64,000 nt of DNA from Leyella lascolaii. GTDB lineage: Bacteria > Bacteroidota > Bacteroidia > Bacteroidales > Bacteroidaceae. Both the position numbers and the translations under genes were made by a program. The notes under the pieces are model-generated. The model did not search any database, had not been told where the DNA came from, and saw only the letters and a list, made by a program, of their open reading frames with translations. This document shows, piece by piece, positions 1 to 9,493 of this stretch (positions are counted from its first letter, which is position 1; the number at the start of each line of letters is the position of its first letter). Where the stretch lies: positions 518,840 through 582,839 of the forward strand of contig NZ_LT556049.1 in NCBI RefSeq assembly GCF_900079775.1. Reading direction: 5' to 3'.

Positions 1-548
1 CGCAAGATTTTGCGTCTCTACTTTCGAAGCCAGCGCATATTGCCTTTAATTCCTCATCATTCACTCAATGGCGCGAGCCCAGTAGAGACGCAAAATGTTG
101 CGTCTCCCGTCCTTCCCATAGCAGTATCTGCATGTTATAATGCCGCTGGCAATGTATGCATTTTTCCCTTGTGAGACGCAAGATTTTGCGTCTCTACTAT
201 TGAAGGCAGCGCATATCATCCTTATACTCCTCATCATTCACTCAATGGCGTAAGCCCAGTAGAGACGCAAAATCTTGCGTCTCCCGTCCATGCCATAGCA
301 ATATACTCATTCAGTAATAGCTTGACAATAATCGCATATACCCCCTTGTGAGGCGCAAGATTTTGCGTCTCTACTATTGCAGCCAGCGCATATCATCCTT
401 ATACCCCTCATCATTCACTCAATGGCGTAAGCCCGGTAGAGACGCAAAATCTTGCGTCTCCCGTCCTTCCCATAGCAATACACTCATTCAATAATATGCT
501 GACAATAATCGCATATACTCCCTTGTGAGACGCAAAATCTTGCGTCTC
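1..548 (+). repeat. Palindrome array 1 (88-bp period, REP/BIME-like)
   Basis: Seven copies of a 22-bp palindrome with 9-bp arms GAGACGCAA / TTGCGTCTC and a 4-base loop. They lie at 1-18 (cut by the window edge), 85-106, 173-194, 262-283, 350-371, 439-460 and 527-548. Start-to-start spacing is 88 or 89 bp throughout. Loop orientation alternates GATT / ATCT-type, so neighbouring copies are head-to-head or tail-to-tail. Two different 66-67 bp spacers alternate (X: contains CTCATCATTCACTCAATGG; Y: contains CCATAGCA), giving a ~177-bp tandem unit. There is no coding capacity. The architecture resembles bacterial interspersed mosaic elements, but no REP-associated transposase lies in the window. 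Confidence 0.9.
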
Positions 549-1115
549 TACTTTTGCCGATAGCGTTGGTAGGATGGTGTTTCCTGATTGTCATACGATA
601 GAATACAACACATTGTTCCGCAAACATCACTTTCTCACGGCGTGATTTTAACTTAAAAAATCTGCTGCAATTTACCTTCCGGATATTGAATTTTAGCGTC
701 TGTGACTTCCTTTTTACCCCTATAGGTTATTATAAGGATATGTGTGAGATGTCGCGTCAGACGCCTTTAAATTGTCCGAAAAGCCCTTTTTGATGACAGA
801 TGTGTGCTCACGGATGTATAGAACCGCATCTTTTGGCTCACGTAACGTGCTCTTTGGCGAGCCGGAACGGGCTCTTTGGGAGGGTGAGAAAGGCTCTTTG
901 GAGAGGTGAGAGGGTGTGTTTGGGGAGGGTGAGAAGGGATGATGGGGAGAATGTGAAGTGTAATGTGGTGATAGTCAGGGTGTTATTGAAAGCGCGTATT
1001 TTGGCGTTATTTGCAGCCGAGGGAACTGTCGGGCACAAATATGCGGGTTTTGAGAACGTTTTATTTAACACTTGCGGCTTTTTAGTTGACATATGGCAAC
1101 TATGTACACAGTTGC
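549..1115. other. Gene-free spacer with degenerate short repeats
   Basis: No credible gene lies here. Frames that stay open across 800-1222 are antisense to or beyond the uvrC 3' end and show no family resemblance. Positions ~840-940 hold decayed ~21-24 base units containing CTCTTTGG (complement CCAAAGAG), weakly resembling the repeats at 13.4, 34.6 and 51.2 kb. The spacer lies at the 3' side of uvrC. Confidence 0.5.
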
Positions 1116-2951
1116 TCACTGTGCGTTGTCGAAATGGCGTCTCAGAGCCTCTGCCCGCGCCTTTCCCACCACCTCCGCTATCGCCTCGATGTCCGCCTCA
1201 CGTATGCGCTTCACGCTCTTGAACCGCCTCAGCAGTGCCTCCGCGCTCTTCTTTCCTATTCCGCTGATGTTGTCGAGCTCGCTGTGCAGTGCGTGCTTCG
1301 ACCTTTTGTCGCGGTGGAAGCTGATGGCGTAGCGGTGTACCTCGTCCTGAATCTTCGTCAGGGCGTGGAAGAGTTCGCTGTCGGTCTTAAGTGCCACCAC
1401 CTGTGGCGGGAAACCATAGAGCAGTTCGTTGGTGCGGTGACGGTCGTTCTTGGCGAGTCCGGCGATGGGTATGGCGAGTCCGAGCTCGTCCTCCACCACC
1501 TTGCGCACCACCTCCATCTGACCCTTTCCGCCGTCGGTTATGATGAGGTCGGGCAGGGGTTCGCCCTCCTCGCTCATGCGTCCGTAGCGCCGTCTCACCA
1601 CCTCCTGCATCGAGGCGTAGTCGTCCGGACCGCAGACGGTGCGTATGTTGTACTTCCGATAGTCCTTTTTCGACGGTTTCATGGCTTTGAACACCACACA
1701 TCCGGCTACGGCGTCGGTGCCCGATATGTTGGAGTTGTCGAAGCACTCTATGTGATACGGCATCTTCTTCATCTGCAGTTTCTGCTGCAGTTCCTTCATA
1801 AGCCGCGTCTGTTTCTGCTCCGGATTGAGCTTCTCTGCCTGTTTCAGACGGTCGAACTTGTATTGTCGGCAGTTCATCTCCGACAGTTCGAGCAGGTGCT
1901 TCTTGTCGCCCCGTTGCGGTACAATGAACGTAGCCTCGCGCATCTTCCAGCTCATCTCGAACGGGACGATTATCTCCGAAGCCTTGCTGCCGAACCGTTC
2001 GCGTATCTCCGGAATCGCCGTGAGGAGCAGTTCCTCGTCGGTCTCGTCGAGCTTACGCTTGTATTCGAACGTGAAACTCTGGTTTATCGCACCGTTTTTC
2101 ACGTGTATGAAGTTGATGAAAGCGTTGCGGCGGCTGTCGTCGTCGGCTATGCTGAACACGTCAATGTCTGTTATGGTGTGGCTCACAACCTCGCTCTTGG
2201 CGCAGAAACTCTCTATGAGGACGTACTTCTGTTTCAACGCTTCCGCCTCCTCAAACTTCATCTCGGCTGCCTTTTGCATCATCTCCGCATATATGGCGCG
2301 GCTTATCTCGCGCGTGTTTCCCTTCAGAATCTCCTTCGCCTGCTCAATGTTGGCGCGGTAGTCCTCCCATGTCTGGCACCCGGTGCACGGCGCGTTGCAG
2401 TTGTGTATGTGGTATTCCAGGCATGGTTTGTATTTGTTCTGCTCTATTCCCTCCTTGGTTATCGGCATGCGGCACGTGCGGGGCTTGTAGAGCTTCTTTA
2501 TAAGGTCGAGTATGGCATACATGCTTGCCAGATGACTGTATGGTCCGTAGAATGTGCCGAACTTGCGGTTTATCTGCCGCGTCTTGAATATTCTCGGCAG
2601 ATATTCGTTGGTTATGCAGATGCTGGGGTAGGTCTTTCCATCCTTCAGCAAAACGTTGTAGCGTGGGTTGTATTTCTTTATCAGACTGTTCTCCAGCAAC
2701 AGGGCATCCTCCTCGGTGTTCACCACCGTGTAGCTGATGTCTCTTATCTTCGAGACGAGCACCTTTGTCTTGAACCGGTCTACCTCCTTATGGAAATAGG
2801 AGGATACGCGCTTCTTCAGACTCTTTGCCTTGCCCACGTATATTATGACGTGGTTTTCATCATAAAACTGATAGCTCCCCGGCTTGTCGGGCATGCTCAG
2901 TACGATGCTCTTCAGTCTCTCGGTTATCTGCTGTTTCTCGTCTTTGTTCAT
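1116..2951 (-). CDS. uvrC: Excinuclease ABC subunit C
   Basis: 611 aa, full length for UvrC. The protein makes the dual incisions flanking a lesion after UvrA/UvrB damage recognition in nucleotide excision repair. The N-terminal GIY-YIG nuclease is visible at residues ~20-100 with GSY at 25-27 and YVG at 38-40, so the first triad is a GSY variant of GIY. A UVR motif (FEEAEALKQKY) lies near residue 220, the RNase H-like second nuclease contains ECFDNSN and IITDGGKGQ, and helix-hairpin-helix motifs (ISGIGKKSAEALL) end the protein. It is the last gene of the leftward mnmG-apt-uvrC cluster, but a 333-bp gap with a terminator-like hairpin separates it from apt, so it may have its own promoter. I saw no good one. 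Confidence 0.97.
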   Translation of the reverse strand: MNKDEKQQITERLKSIVLSMPDKPGSYQFYDENHVIIYVGKAKSLKKRVSSYFHKEVDRFKTKVLVSKIRDISYTVVNTEEDALLLENSLIKKYNPRYNVLLKDGKTYPSICITNEYLPRIFKTRQINRKFGTFYGPYSHLASMYAILDLIKKLYKPRTCRMPITKEGIEQNKYKPCLEYHIHNCNAPCTGCQTWEDYRANIEQAKEILKGNTREISRAIYAEMMQKAAEMKFEEAEALKQKYVLIESFCAKSEVVSHTITDIDVFSIADDDSRRNAFINFIHVKNGAINQSFTFEYKRKLDETDEELLLTAIPEIRERFGSKASEIIVPFEMSWKMREATFIVPQRGDKKHLLELSEMNCRQYKFDRLKQAEKLNPEQKQTRLMKELQQKLQMKKMPYHIECFDNSNISGTDAVAGCVVFKAMKPSKKDYRKYNIRTVCGPDDYASMQEVVRRRYGRMSEEGEPLPDLIITDGGKGQMEVVRKVVEDELGLAIPIAGLAKNDRHRTNELLYGFPPQVVALKTDSELFHALTKIQDEVHRYAISFHRDKRSKHALHSELDNISGIGKKSAEALLRRFKSVKRIREADIEAIAEVVGKARAEALRRHFDNAQ

Positions 2952-2992
2952 GATGCGTAACTTGTTTATATAGAGTGATTTTGTGTGTTAAA

Positions 2993-3006
2993 GTTTCACG
3001 TGAAAC
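2993..3006. promoter_or_regulatory. parS-like palindrome (uvrC-apt spacer)
   Basis: GTTTCACGTGAAAC is a perfect 14-bp palindrome. It matches 14 of 16 bases of the symmetric form of the ParB-binding parS site (TGTTTCACGTGAAACA). It lies just upstream of uvrC, 858 bp from a second match at 3851-3866. Chromosomal parS sites typically cluster near oriC and mnmG (gidA). Binding by ParB is inferred. Confidence 0.7.
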
Positions 3007-3205
3007 CTTAATTGTCTCTTGCCTGCTTCCGTCTTGTCCCTGATGATGTTTGCTGGTGCTCCGGCACAAGTACCGTGCGCTCGTCGGAGGGCATACGTTC
3101 CGCGCTGTAGAATGTCTGTTGTATTGCTGTAGAATGTCTGCCGTGCTGTGGTCAGATTTTTTCTCGCGTCGCACGGTATCGGTGACGTGTGAGAGGTGAT
3201 AAGTT

Positions 3206-3271
3206 AAAAACAGCCGGCTGAGCCGCGTTCTCCGATACGTCATTGTGTCGGTGTCGCGTTTCAGCCGGCTG
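3206..3271 (-). terminator. Possible terminator after apt
   Basis: Two copies of CAGCCGGCTG at 3211-3220 and 3262-3271 can form a 9-bp stem extended by CGCG/CGCG. On the minus strand this is followed by GTTTTTAAC. It starts ~14 bases past the apt stop and could end the mnmG-apt transcript before uvrC. The loop is long, so confidence is moderate. Confidence 0.45.
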
Positions 3272-3285
3272 GTGGAGTGGGTGCG

Positions 3286-3822
3286 TTACACTTGCAGAAG
3301 TGTGGTTATCTCTATGTCGTCGTCGAACACGTCGCGTCCGTTCATATTCTCGTTTATCAGTTCTATGATGAAGTTGCAGTACACCTTCTTCGGGTGGAAC
3401 TTCTTCACGAGGTCGCATGCCGCCTTCATCGTGCCGCCTGTGGCGAGCAGGTCGTCGTGCAGCAGAATCACGTCGTTCTCGTCGATTGCATCGTTGTGAA
3501 TCTCTATTGTGTCTGTGCCATACTCCTTCGCATATGTTTGCTGGACGGTGTCGCACGGCAGTTTGCCAGGTTTGCGGCACAATACGATGCCTGCTCCGAG
3601 ACGGAGCGCGATGGCGGAAGACATGACGAATCCGCGCGACTCTATGCCTACTATCTTCGTGATGCCTTTATCTTTATAAAGCTCATACAGTTCGTCGTTT
3701 ATTATCCTCAGACACTCCGGATTCTTGAACAGTGTTGTCACGTCTCTGAAGTTCACTCCTTTCTTCGGCCAATCCTTTATGCAGCGCAGGTTTGCCAGTA
3801 ATACTTTGTTGTTCATTTTCAA
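3286..3822 (-). CDS. apt: Adenine phosphoribosyltransferase
   Basis: 178 aa, normal length. Apt converts adenine plus PRPP to AMP in purine salvage in the cytoplasm. The type I PRTase PRPP loop is seen at residues ~121-131 (LHDDLLATGGT), with the upstream ESRGF motif at 61-65 and the N-terminal FRDVTT segment. A second Met at codon 3 (3816) is an alternative start. The gene sits 42 bases downstream of mnmG, so the two are probably co-transcribed; the gap between them contains a parS-like site. Confidence 0.96.
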   Translation of the reverse strand: MKMNNKVLLANLRCIKDWPKKGVNFRDVTTLFKNPECLRIINDELYELYKDKGITKIVGIESRGFVMSSAIALRLGAGIVLCRKPGKLPCDTVQQTYAKEYGTDTIEIHNDAIDENDVILLHDDLLATGGTMKAACDLVKKFHPKKVYCNFIIELINENMNGRDVFDDDIEITTLLQV

Positions 3823-3850
3823 TAAGTTATGATGTGTTTATTATTCTTTT

Positions 3851-3866
3851 TGTTTCACGTGGAACT
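3851..3866. promoter_or_regulatory. parS-like site overlapping the mnmG stop
   Basis: TGTTTCACGTGGAACT matches 15 of 16 bases of the classical parS consensus read on this strand (TGTTTCACGTGGAACA). Its last two bases overlap the mnmG stop codon (3865-3867). This is the better of the two sites in the window. It suggests ParB loading and proximity to the origin; neither parA nor parB is in view. Confidence 0.8.
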
Positions 3867-5736
3867 ATCGGTGCATCAGCACAAGCAGTACATTGATGTC
3901 GCTCGGTGACACTCCCGGAATCCTGCTTGCCTGTGCCAGTGTCTCGGGATTTATCCTTTCGAGTTTCTGGCGCGCCTCTGTCGAGAGCTCGTGCAGTTCC
4001 GCATAATTGAAGTGTCCTCTTATCCTGATATTCTCAAGACGGTGCATCTTGTCGGCAATAAGCCGTTCACGTTCTATATAACCTTTATATTTGATACATA
4101 TCTCAGCCGCTTCCACCGTCTCTTCCCGTCGCGCGTCTATCGAATAAATCAGTTCTTTCAGTAACGGAACAATCTCGCTGAGGTTCTCCATCGTTATTTG
4201 CGGGCGCGATATAAGGTCTGCCAGACTGCATCCCATGCGCAGCGGGGCAGTGCCGAGACGCTCGAGCGCGTCGTTTATTTCGCGCGGTTTTACCGATGTA
4301 CGGTTACAGAATTCAACGATTTTATCGATGTTCTGTTTTTTCTTTATCCAAATGTCGTAACGCGGTCTTTTCACAATTCCGAGGTCATATCCCATCTGTG
4401 TGAGCCGCGCGTCGGCGTTGTCCTGACGCAGCAGTATGCGGTATTCGGCGCGCGACGTGAACATCCGGTACGGCTCGTCAACTCCTTTGGTGGTCAGGTC
4501 GTCTATGAGCACGCCGATATACGCCTCGTCGCGTTTGAGCACCACAGGGTCGCTGCCTGCGCAGGCGAGTGCGGCGTTGATGCCGGCGATTATTCCCTGT
4601 CCTCCGGCTTCCTCATATCCGGTGGTGCCGTTCACCTGTCCTGCCATGTAAAGACCTTTTATTATCTTCGATTCAAGCGACGGGTAGAGCTGCGTAGGGT
4701 CGAAGTAGTCATACTCTATAGCGTATCCGGCGCGGTAGACCTTCACATCGCGCAGTGCCGGAATCTTTCTGAGAGCCTCTATCTGTATGTCCATCGGCAT
4801 GCTTGAGGAGAAACCGTTGAGATACATCTCGTTCGTATCCTCGCCTTCGGGTTCGAGAAAGAGCGGGTGCTGGTCCTTGTCTGGGAATGTGACGAGCTTT
4901 GTCTCGATGGACGGACAGTAGCGCGGACCGGTGCTCTGTATCTGTCCGTTGAAGAGGGGAGAGTCCGCCAGTCCCGACCGCAGTGTGTCGTGCACGTCCT
5001 TGTTGGTGTAGCATGTCCAACACGAAAGCTGTTTTAGAGGGCGCGGTTCGCTGATGTAGCTGAAGCAGTGGTGTCCGTTCTCGCCCGGCTGCTCTTCCAT
5101 GTTCTCAAAGTGAACGCTCCGTCTGTCTATTCTCACAGGCGTCCCCGTCTTCATGCGCATGGCGTTTATGCCGTGGCGAGTTATGCTTTCCGTGAGATGA
5201 AGTACCGCCGGTTCGGCGCAGCGTCCGCCCGGAACCTTGTGCCGTCCGATGTGCATCAGTCCGTTGAGGAATGTCCCCGCCGATATGATTGTGCAGCGGG
5301 CGTGCAGCTCCACTCCCCATATCGTGCGCACACCTTCGGCGTGTCCGTCCCTGACAATCAGTTCCTCAGCCTGGTCCTGCCATATGTCGAGGTTGTCAAC
5401 GGAGTCGAGCACGTGTCTCCACTGCCAGATGAACTTCTCCCGATCGCACTGTGCCCTCGGGCTCCATACGGCAGGTCCCTTGCCCCGGTTGAGCATTCTG
5501 AACTGTATCGATGCCGCGTCTGTCACCAGACCCATATATCCTCCGAGCGCGTCTATCTCACGCACGATCTGTCCTTTGGCTATTCCTCCTACGGCGGGGT
5601 TGCAGCTCATCTGGGCTATCTTGTTCATGTCCATTGTCACAAGGCATGTCCTCGCTCCCATTCCGGCTGCGGCTGACGCTGCCTCGCAGCCCGCGTGGCC
5701 TCCTCCGATTACGAGTACGTCATAAAATAAATCCAT
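3865..5736 (-). CDS. mnmG: tRNA U34 carboxymethylaminomethyl-modifying enzyme, FAD subunit
   Basis: 623 aa, full length for MnmG (GidA). With MnmE it installs the cmnm5 group on U34 of certain tRNAs, using FAD and methylene-THF. The N-terminal dinucleotide-binding motif GGGHAGCEAA is at residues 11-20, and the conserved SCNPAVGG follows near residue 45. A second characteristic block (CWTCYTN) lies near residue 270, then GLYMAGQVNGTTGYEEAGGQG and a helical C-terminal domain. It is the first gene of the leftward cluster with apt and uvrC, and is divergent from frdC across a 211-bp AT-rich promoter region. Its position next to two parS-like sites fits the usual location of gidA near the origin. 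Confidence 0.97.
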   Translation of the reverse strand: MDLFYDVLVIGGGHAGCEAASAAAGMGARTCLVTMDMNKIAQMSCNPAVGGIAKGQIVREIDALGGYMGLVTDAASIQFRMLNRGKGPAVWSPRAQCDREKFIWQWRHVLDSVDNLDIWQDQAEELIVRDGHAEGVRTIWGVELHARCTIISAGTFLNGLMHIGRHKVPGGRCAEPAVLHLTESITRHGINAMRMKTGTPVRIDRRSVHFENMEEQPGENGHHCFSYISEPRPLKQLSCWTCYTNKDVHDTLRSGLADSPLFNGQIQSTGPRYCPSIETKLVTFPDKDQHPLFLEPEGEDTNEMYLNGFSSSMPMDIQIEALRKIPALRDVKVYRAGYAIEYDYFDPTQLYPSLESKIIKGLYMAGQVNGTTGYEEAGGQGIIAGINAALACAGSDPVVLKRDEAYIGVLIDDLTTKGVDEPYRMFTSRAEYRILLRQDNADARLTQMGYDLGIVKRPRYDIWIKKKQNIDKIVEFCNRTSVKPREINDALERLGTAPLRMGCSLADLISRPQITMENLSEIVPLLKELIYSIDARREETVEAAEICIKYKGYIERERLIADKMHRLENIRIRGHFNYAELHELSTEARQKLERINPETLAQASRIPGVSPSDINVLLVLMHR

Positions 5737-5760
5737 TATTTGCTGTATAATTTAGAGTCG

Positions 5761-5768
5761 CAAAATTA
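5761..5768 (-). promoter_or_regulatory. Likely -7 element for mnmG
   Basis: On the minus strand this reads TAATTTTG, a match to the Bacteroidota -7 box TAnnTTTG, 25 bases upstream of the mnmG start. No clear TTTG -33 box was seen at the expected distance. Confidence 0.45.
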
Positions 5769-5799
5769 AGAATAAAAATCGATTTTTGCCTTAAAATAG

Positions 5800-5830
5800 T
5801 TTGATTTATCATTAAAATATAGTATTTTTG
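5800..5830 (+). promoter_or_regulatory. Promoter of frdCAB
   Basis: A -33 TTTG (5800-5803) and a -7 TATTTTTG (5823-5830) are separated by 19 bases, an exact match to the Bacteroidota primary sigma promoter. The predicted start near 5837 leaves a ~110-base leader before frdC at 5948. Confidence 0.75.
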
Positions 5831-5947
5831 CATTCTGTATGGGGCAGCCGTTACCTACAAGAAAGTAACGGAGGGCGCGTGCTTAACTGCTATGTTATGT
5901 TGAATCTAAATAAATCTAACAGTTAAATAATTAAATTTCAATCATTT

Positions 5948-6634
5948 ATGTGGTTAATCAATTCTTCTATTGGTAGAAAGGTTGTGATGTCGGTAACCGG
6001 TGTCGCGCTTATTCTATTCTTGACATTCCACATGTCAATGAACGTTGCGGCTCTCTTTTCCGGAGAAGCCTATAACATGATTTGTGAGTTCCTGGGTGCC
6101 AACTGGTATGCCTTGGTGGCTACGCTCGGTCTGGCATTCCTGACAGTGGTGCACATCGTGTACGCCTTCTGGCTAACGATGCAGAACCGTGCCGCACGCG
6201 GCAACGAGCGCTACTCGGTAACCGCGCGTTCCAAAAAAGTGGAGTGGGCGTCACAGAACATGCTCGTGCTGGGCATCATCGTATTGCTCGGACTGCTGCT
6301 CCACCTGTTCAACTTCTGGTACAACATGATGTTCGCCGAGCTGACCGGAATGGAGATGGCACACGACCCTGCCGACGGCTTCGCCTACATTCAGGACACT
6401 TTCGCCAACCCTCTTTATGTTGTGCTCTACATTGTCTGGCTTGTCGCCATCTGGTTCCATCTCTCTCACGGTTTCTGGAGCGCGATGCAGACATTCGGCT
6501 GGAACGGTAAGGTATGGTTCAACCGTTGGAAGGTCATCGGCATCGTGTACACCACGCTTCTGATGCTCGGCTTCCTCGTCGTAGTGCTGGCTTTCGCTTT
6601 CAACATAGCTCCGAGCCTGAACTGCTGCTACTAA
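5948..6634 (+). CDS. frdC: Fumarate reductase / succinate dehydrogenase cytochrome b subunit
   Basis: 228 aa, the size of the single-chain b558-type anchor found in Bacteroidota and epsilon/delta-proteobacteria. It anchors FrdAB to the inner membrane and passes electrons from menaquinol through haem to the iron-sulfur subunit. About five hydrophobic helices are visible, with candidate haem-ligand histidines inside them (for example FHMSMN near residue 28, VHIVYAF near 69, LLHLFNFW near 118 and WFHLSHGFW near 175). It is the first gene of frdCAB, 36 bases before frdA, under the promoter at 5800-5830. In gut Bacteroidales this complex works as fumarate reductase during succinate/propionate fermentation; the symbol sdhC is equally used. 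Confidence 0.93.
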   Translation: MWLINSSIGRKVVMSVTGVALILFLTFHMSMNVAALFSGEAYNMICEFLGANWYALVATLGLAFLTVVHIVYAFWLTMQNRAARGNERYSVTARSKKVEWASQNMLVLGIIVLLGLLLHLFNFWYNMMFAELTGMEMAHDPADGFAYIQDTFANPLYVVLYIVWLVAIWFHLSHGFWSAMQTFGWNGKVWFNRWKVIGIVYTTLLMLGFLVVVLAFAFNIAPSLNCCY

Positions 6635-6670
6635 TTCATTCACACAAAACAACTCATAATTCATAAAGTT

Positions 6671-8653
6671 ATGGCAAAACAACTCGATTCGAAGATTCCT
6701 GCCGGCCCCGTGGCTGAAAAATGGACAAACTATAAGGCTCACCAGCGTCTGGTGAACCCCAAGAACAAACTGAAGCTCGATGTTATCGTTGTGGGTACCG
6801 GTCTCGCAGGAGCCAGTGCGGCTGCCTCTCTCGGTGAAATGGGCTTCAATGTCCTGAACTTCTGCATTCAGGACTCGCCGCGCCGCGCCCACTCCATTGC
6901 GGCACAGGGCGGTATAAACGCCGCAAAGAACTATCAGAACGACGGCGACTCTGTATACCGTCTGTTCTATGACACAGTGAAAGGCGGTGACTATCGTGCA
7001 CGCGAAGCCAATGTATATCGTCTGGCAGAGGTGTCAAACAACATCATCGACCAGTGCGTGGCGCAGGGCGTTCCCTTCGCCCGCGAGTATGGAGGCATGC
7101 TTGCCAACCGTTCGTTCGGAGGCGCACAGGTGTCGCGTACATTCTATGCCAAGGGTCAGACAGGACAGCAGCTCCTGCTCGGAGCGTATTCCGCGCTCAG
7201 CTGCCAGATACATGCAGGACGTGTGAAACTGTATACACGCTATGAGATGGAGGACGTTGTCATCGTGGACGGACGTGCCCGCGGTATCATAGCAAAGAAT
7301 CTTGTGACAGGCAAACTGGAGCGTTTCTCCGCAAACGCGGTGGTTATCGGCACCGGCGGCTACGGCAACACATACTTCCTTTCAACAAATGCCATGGGCT
7401 GCAACTGTACGGCTGCCATGGCTTGCTACCGCAAGGGAGCTTACTTCGCCAACCCTTCTTATGTGCAGATACACCCGACCTGTATCCCTGTTCATGGCGA
7501 CAAGCAGTCAAAACTGACGCTTATGTCGGAGTCGCTGCGTAATGACGGACGCATATGGGTGCCGAAGAAGCTTGAGGACGCCAAGGCTCTGCAGGCTGGA
7601 ACAAAGAAAGGCAGCGACATACCTGAGGAAGACCGCGACTACTATCTGGAGCGTCGCTATCCTGCATTCGGCAATCTCGTTCCGCGCGACGTTGCCAGCC
7701 GTGCAGCCAAAGAGCGTTGCGACAAGGGCTACGGTGTAAACAATACAGGTCTTGCCGTGTTCCTCGACTTCTCTGAAAGCATCGAACGTCTCGGCATCGA
7801 CGTTGTATTGCAGCGTTACGGAAACCTCTTCGACATGTACGAAGAGATAACAGACGTCAATCCGGGCGAGCTCGCCAACGAGATAAACGGTGTGAAATAC
7901 TACAACCCGATGATGATTTTCCCAGCCGTGCACTACACCATGGGCGGCATATGGGTTGACTATGAGCTGATGACAACCATCAAGGGACTCTTCGCTATCG
8001 GCGAGTGCAACTTCTCAGACCACGGTGCCAACCGTCTGGGAGCGTCCGCGCTGATGCAGGGACTTGCCGACGGATACTTCGTTCTGCCCTATACCATACA
8101 GAATTATCTTGCAGACCAGTCCATATGGCCGCGCATCTCAACCGACCTGCCGGAGTTTGACGAGGCGGAGAAGGGTGTTCAGGCAGAGATAGACAGGCTG
8201 ATGAACATCAAGGGAAAACGCTCTGTCGACTCCATACACAAGGAACTCGGACACATCATGTGGGAGCATGTAGGCATGGGACGTACGGCTGAAGGACTGA
8301 AAGAGGGTCTTGAGTTGATCAAGAAACTGCGCAAGGAGTTTGAGACCAACCTCTTCATTCCAGGTTCGAAGGAGGGTCTCAATACTGAGCTTGACAAGGC
8401 TATCCACCTCCGCGACTTCATCACCATGGGCGAGCTTATCGCTTACGACGCGCTCTCCCGCAACGAGTCGTGCGGCGGACACTTCCGTGAGGAGTATCAG
8501 ACCGAGGACGGTGAGGCTAAGCGCGATGACGAGAACTTCTTCTATGTTGGTTGCTGGGAGTATCAGGGCGATGACACCAAGGCACCTGAACTCATCAAGG
8601 AACCGCTTGAGTATGAGGCTATTAAGGTTCAGACACGTAACTACAAGAATTAA
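6671..8653 (+). CDS. frdA: Fumarate reductase / succinate dehydrogenase flavoprotein
   Basis: 660 aa, typical of the long Bacteroidota form. It is the catalytic subunit that interconverts fumarate and succinate. A Rossmann FAD motif ([12 protein letters not shown], from residue ~40) is followed by [10 protein letters not shown], where His74 is the expected covalent FAD attachment site. The substrate-site segments (PTCIPVHG, the [10 protein letters not shown] area and [10 protein letters not shown]) and the C-terminal helical domain are present. It lies between frdC and frdB with short gaps (36 and 24 bases), so the three genes form one operon. The long N-terminus (~35 residues before the FAD fold) is normal for this lineage. 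Confidence 0.97.
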   Translation: MAKQLDSKIPAGPVAEKWTNYKAHQRLVNPKNKLKLDVIVVGTGLAGASAAASLGEMGFNVLNFCIQDSPRRAHSIAAQGGINAAKNYQNDGDSVYRLFYDTVKGGDYRAREANVYRLAEVSNNIIDQCVAQGVPFAREYGGMLANRSFGGAQVSRTFYAKGQTGQQLLLGAYSALSCQIHAGRVKLYTRYEMEDVVIVDGRARGIIAKNLVTGKLERFSANAVVIGTGGYGNTYFLSTNAMGCNCTAAMACYRKGAYFANPSYVQIHPTCIPVHGDKQSKLTLMSESLRNDGRIWVPKKLEDAKALQAGTKKGSDIPEEDRDYYLERRYPAFGNLVPRDVASRAAKERCDKGYGVNNTGLAVFLDFSESIERLGIDVVLQRYGNLFDMYEEITDVNPGELANEINGVKYYNPMMIFPAVHYTMGGIWVDYELMTTIKGLFAIGECNFSDHGANRLGASALMQGLADGYFVLPYTIQNYLADQSIWPRISTDLPEFDEAEKGVQAEIDRLMNIKGKRSVDSIHKELGHIMWEHVGMGRTAEGLKEGLELIKKLRKEFETNLFIPGSKEGLNTELDKAIHLRDFITMGELIAYDALSRNESCGGHFREEYQTEDGEAKRDDENFFYVGCWEYQGDDTKAPELIKEPLEYEAIKVQTRNYKN

Positions 8654-8677
8654 TAAACAACCACAGAACATACAATT

Positions 8678-9433
8678 ATGGACAAAAATATAAGTTTCAC
8701 ACTTAAAGTTTGGCGTCAGAACGGTCCTAAGGCAAAGGGTCATTTTGATACCTTCGAGATGAAAGACATTCCCGGTGACACCTCTTTCCTCGAAATGCTC
8801 GACATTCTCAACGAGCAGTTGATAGAAGAAGGAAAGGAACCTTTCGTGTTCGACCACGACTGCCGTGAGGGCATCTGCGGCATGTGCTCGCTCTACATCA
8901 ACGGTCATCCGCACGGTCCGGCTACCGGAGCGACAACCTGCCAGCTCTATATGCGTCGTTTCAACGACGGAGATGTCATCACCGTAGAGCCGTGGCGTTC
9001 GGCTGCGTTCCCCATCATAAAGGACTGTATGGTGGACCGCGGAGCGTTCGACAAGATCATCCAGGCAGGCGGATATGTCACTGTACGCACAGGTCAGCCG
9101 CAGGATGCCAACGCCATCCTCATACCTAAGGAGGCTGCCGACGAGGCTATGGACTGCGCCACATGCATCGGCTGCGGCGCATGCGTGGCTGCCTGCAAGA
9201 ACGGTTCGGCAATGCTCTTCGTGTCGTCAAAGGTGTCACAGCTCGCACTTCTGCCGCAGGGACGTCCTGAGGCGGCAAAGCGTGCCAAGGCAATGATAAT
9301 GAAGATGGAGGAGCTTGGCTTCGGTAACTGCACCAACACACGTGCCTGCGAGGCTGAGTGTCCTAAGAACGAGAGCATCGCCAACATCGCTCGCCTTAAC
9401 CGCGAGTTCATCAAGGCGAAGCTTGCCGATTAA
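8678..9433 (+). CDS. frdB: Fumarate reductase / succinate dehydrogenase iron-sulfur subunit
   Basis: 251 aa, full length. The three expected clusters can be placed: the [2Fe-2S] ligands Cys62, Cys67, Cys70 and Cys88 (CREGICGMC plus a downstream Cys), the [4Fe-4S] motif [11 protein letters not shown] (Cys163/166/169/173), and the [3Fe-4S] region with Cys218, Cys224 and Cys228 ([13 protein letters not shown]). It relays electrons from the membrane anchor to the FrdA flavin. It is the last gene of frdCAB and is followed 28 bases later by a strong terminator. Confidence 0.97.
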   Translation: MDKNISFTLKVWRQNGPKAKGHFDTFEMKDIPGDTSFLEMLDILNEQLIEEGKEPFVFDHDCREGICGMCSLYINGHPHGPATGATTCQLYMRRFNDGDVITVEPWRSAAFPIIKDCMVDRGAFDKIIQAGGYVTVRTGQPQDANAILIPKEAADEAMDCATCIGCGACVAACKNGSAMLFVSSKVSQLALLPQGRPEAAKRAKAMIMKMEELGFGNCTNTRACEAECPKNESIANIARLNREFIKAKLAD

Positions 9434-9461
9434 TCTGAATCCTCGTTTTACAATCGTTTAT

Positions 9462-9493
9462 GGGGCGGAGACTGTGGTCTTCGCCCCGTTTTT
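9462..9493 (+). terminator. Rho-independent terminator of frdCAB
   Basis: A 10-bp stem (9462-9471 with 9478-9487, one G-U pair) with a 6-base loop is followed by GTTTTT. It sits 28 bases after frdB. The rest of 9494-9745 holds no gene; ~9655-9690 contains one diverged CGGAA-type repeat unit. Confidence 0.85.

Noticed and set aside
1..548. CRISPR array (regular short repeats with spacers)
   Set aside because: The 22-bp repeats alternate in orientation and the 66-bp spacers are only two sequences repeated again and again, so no spacer diversity; no cas genes are present.
1086..2960. 624-codon open frame on the plus strand opposite uvrC
   Set aside because: It is the antisense of a clear UvrC gene; the translation has no family features and reflects codon bias.
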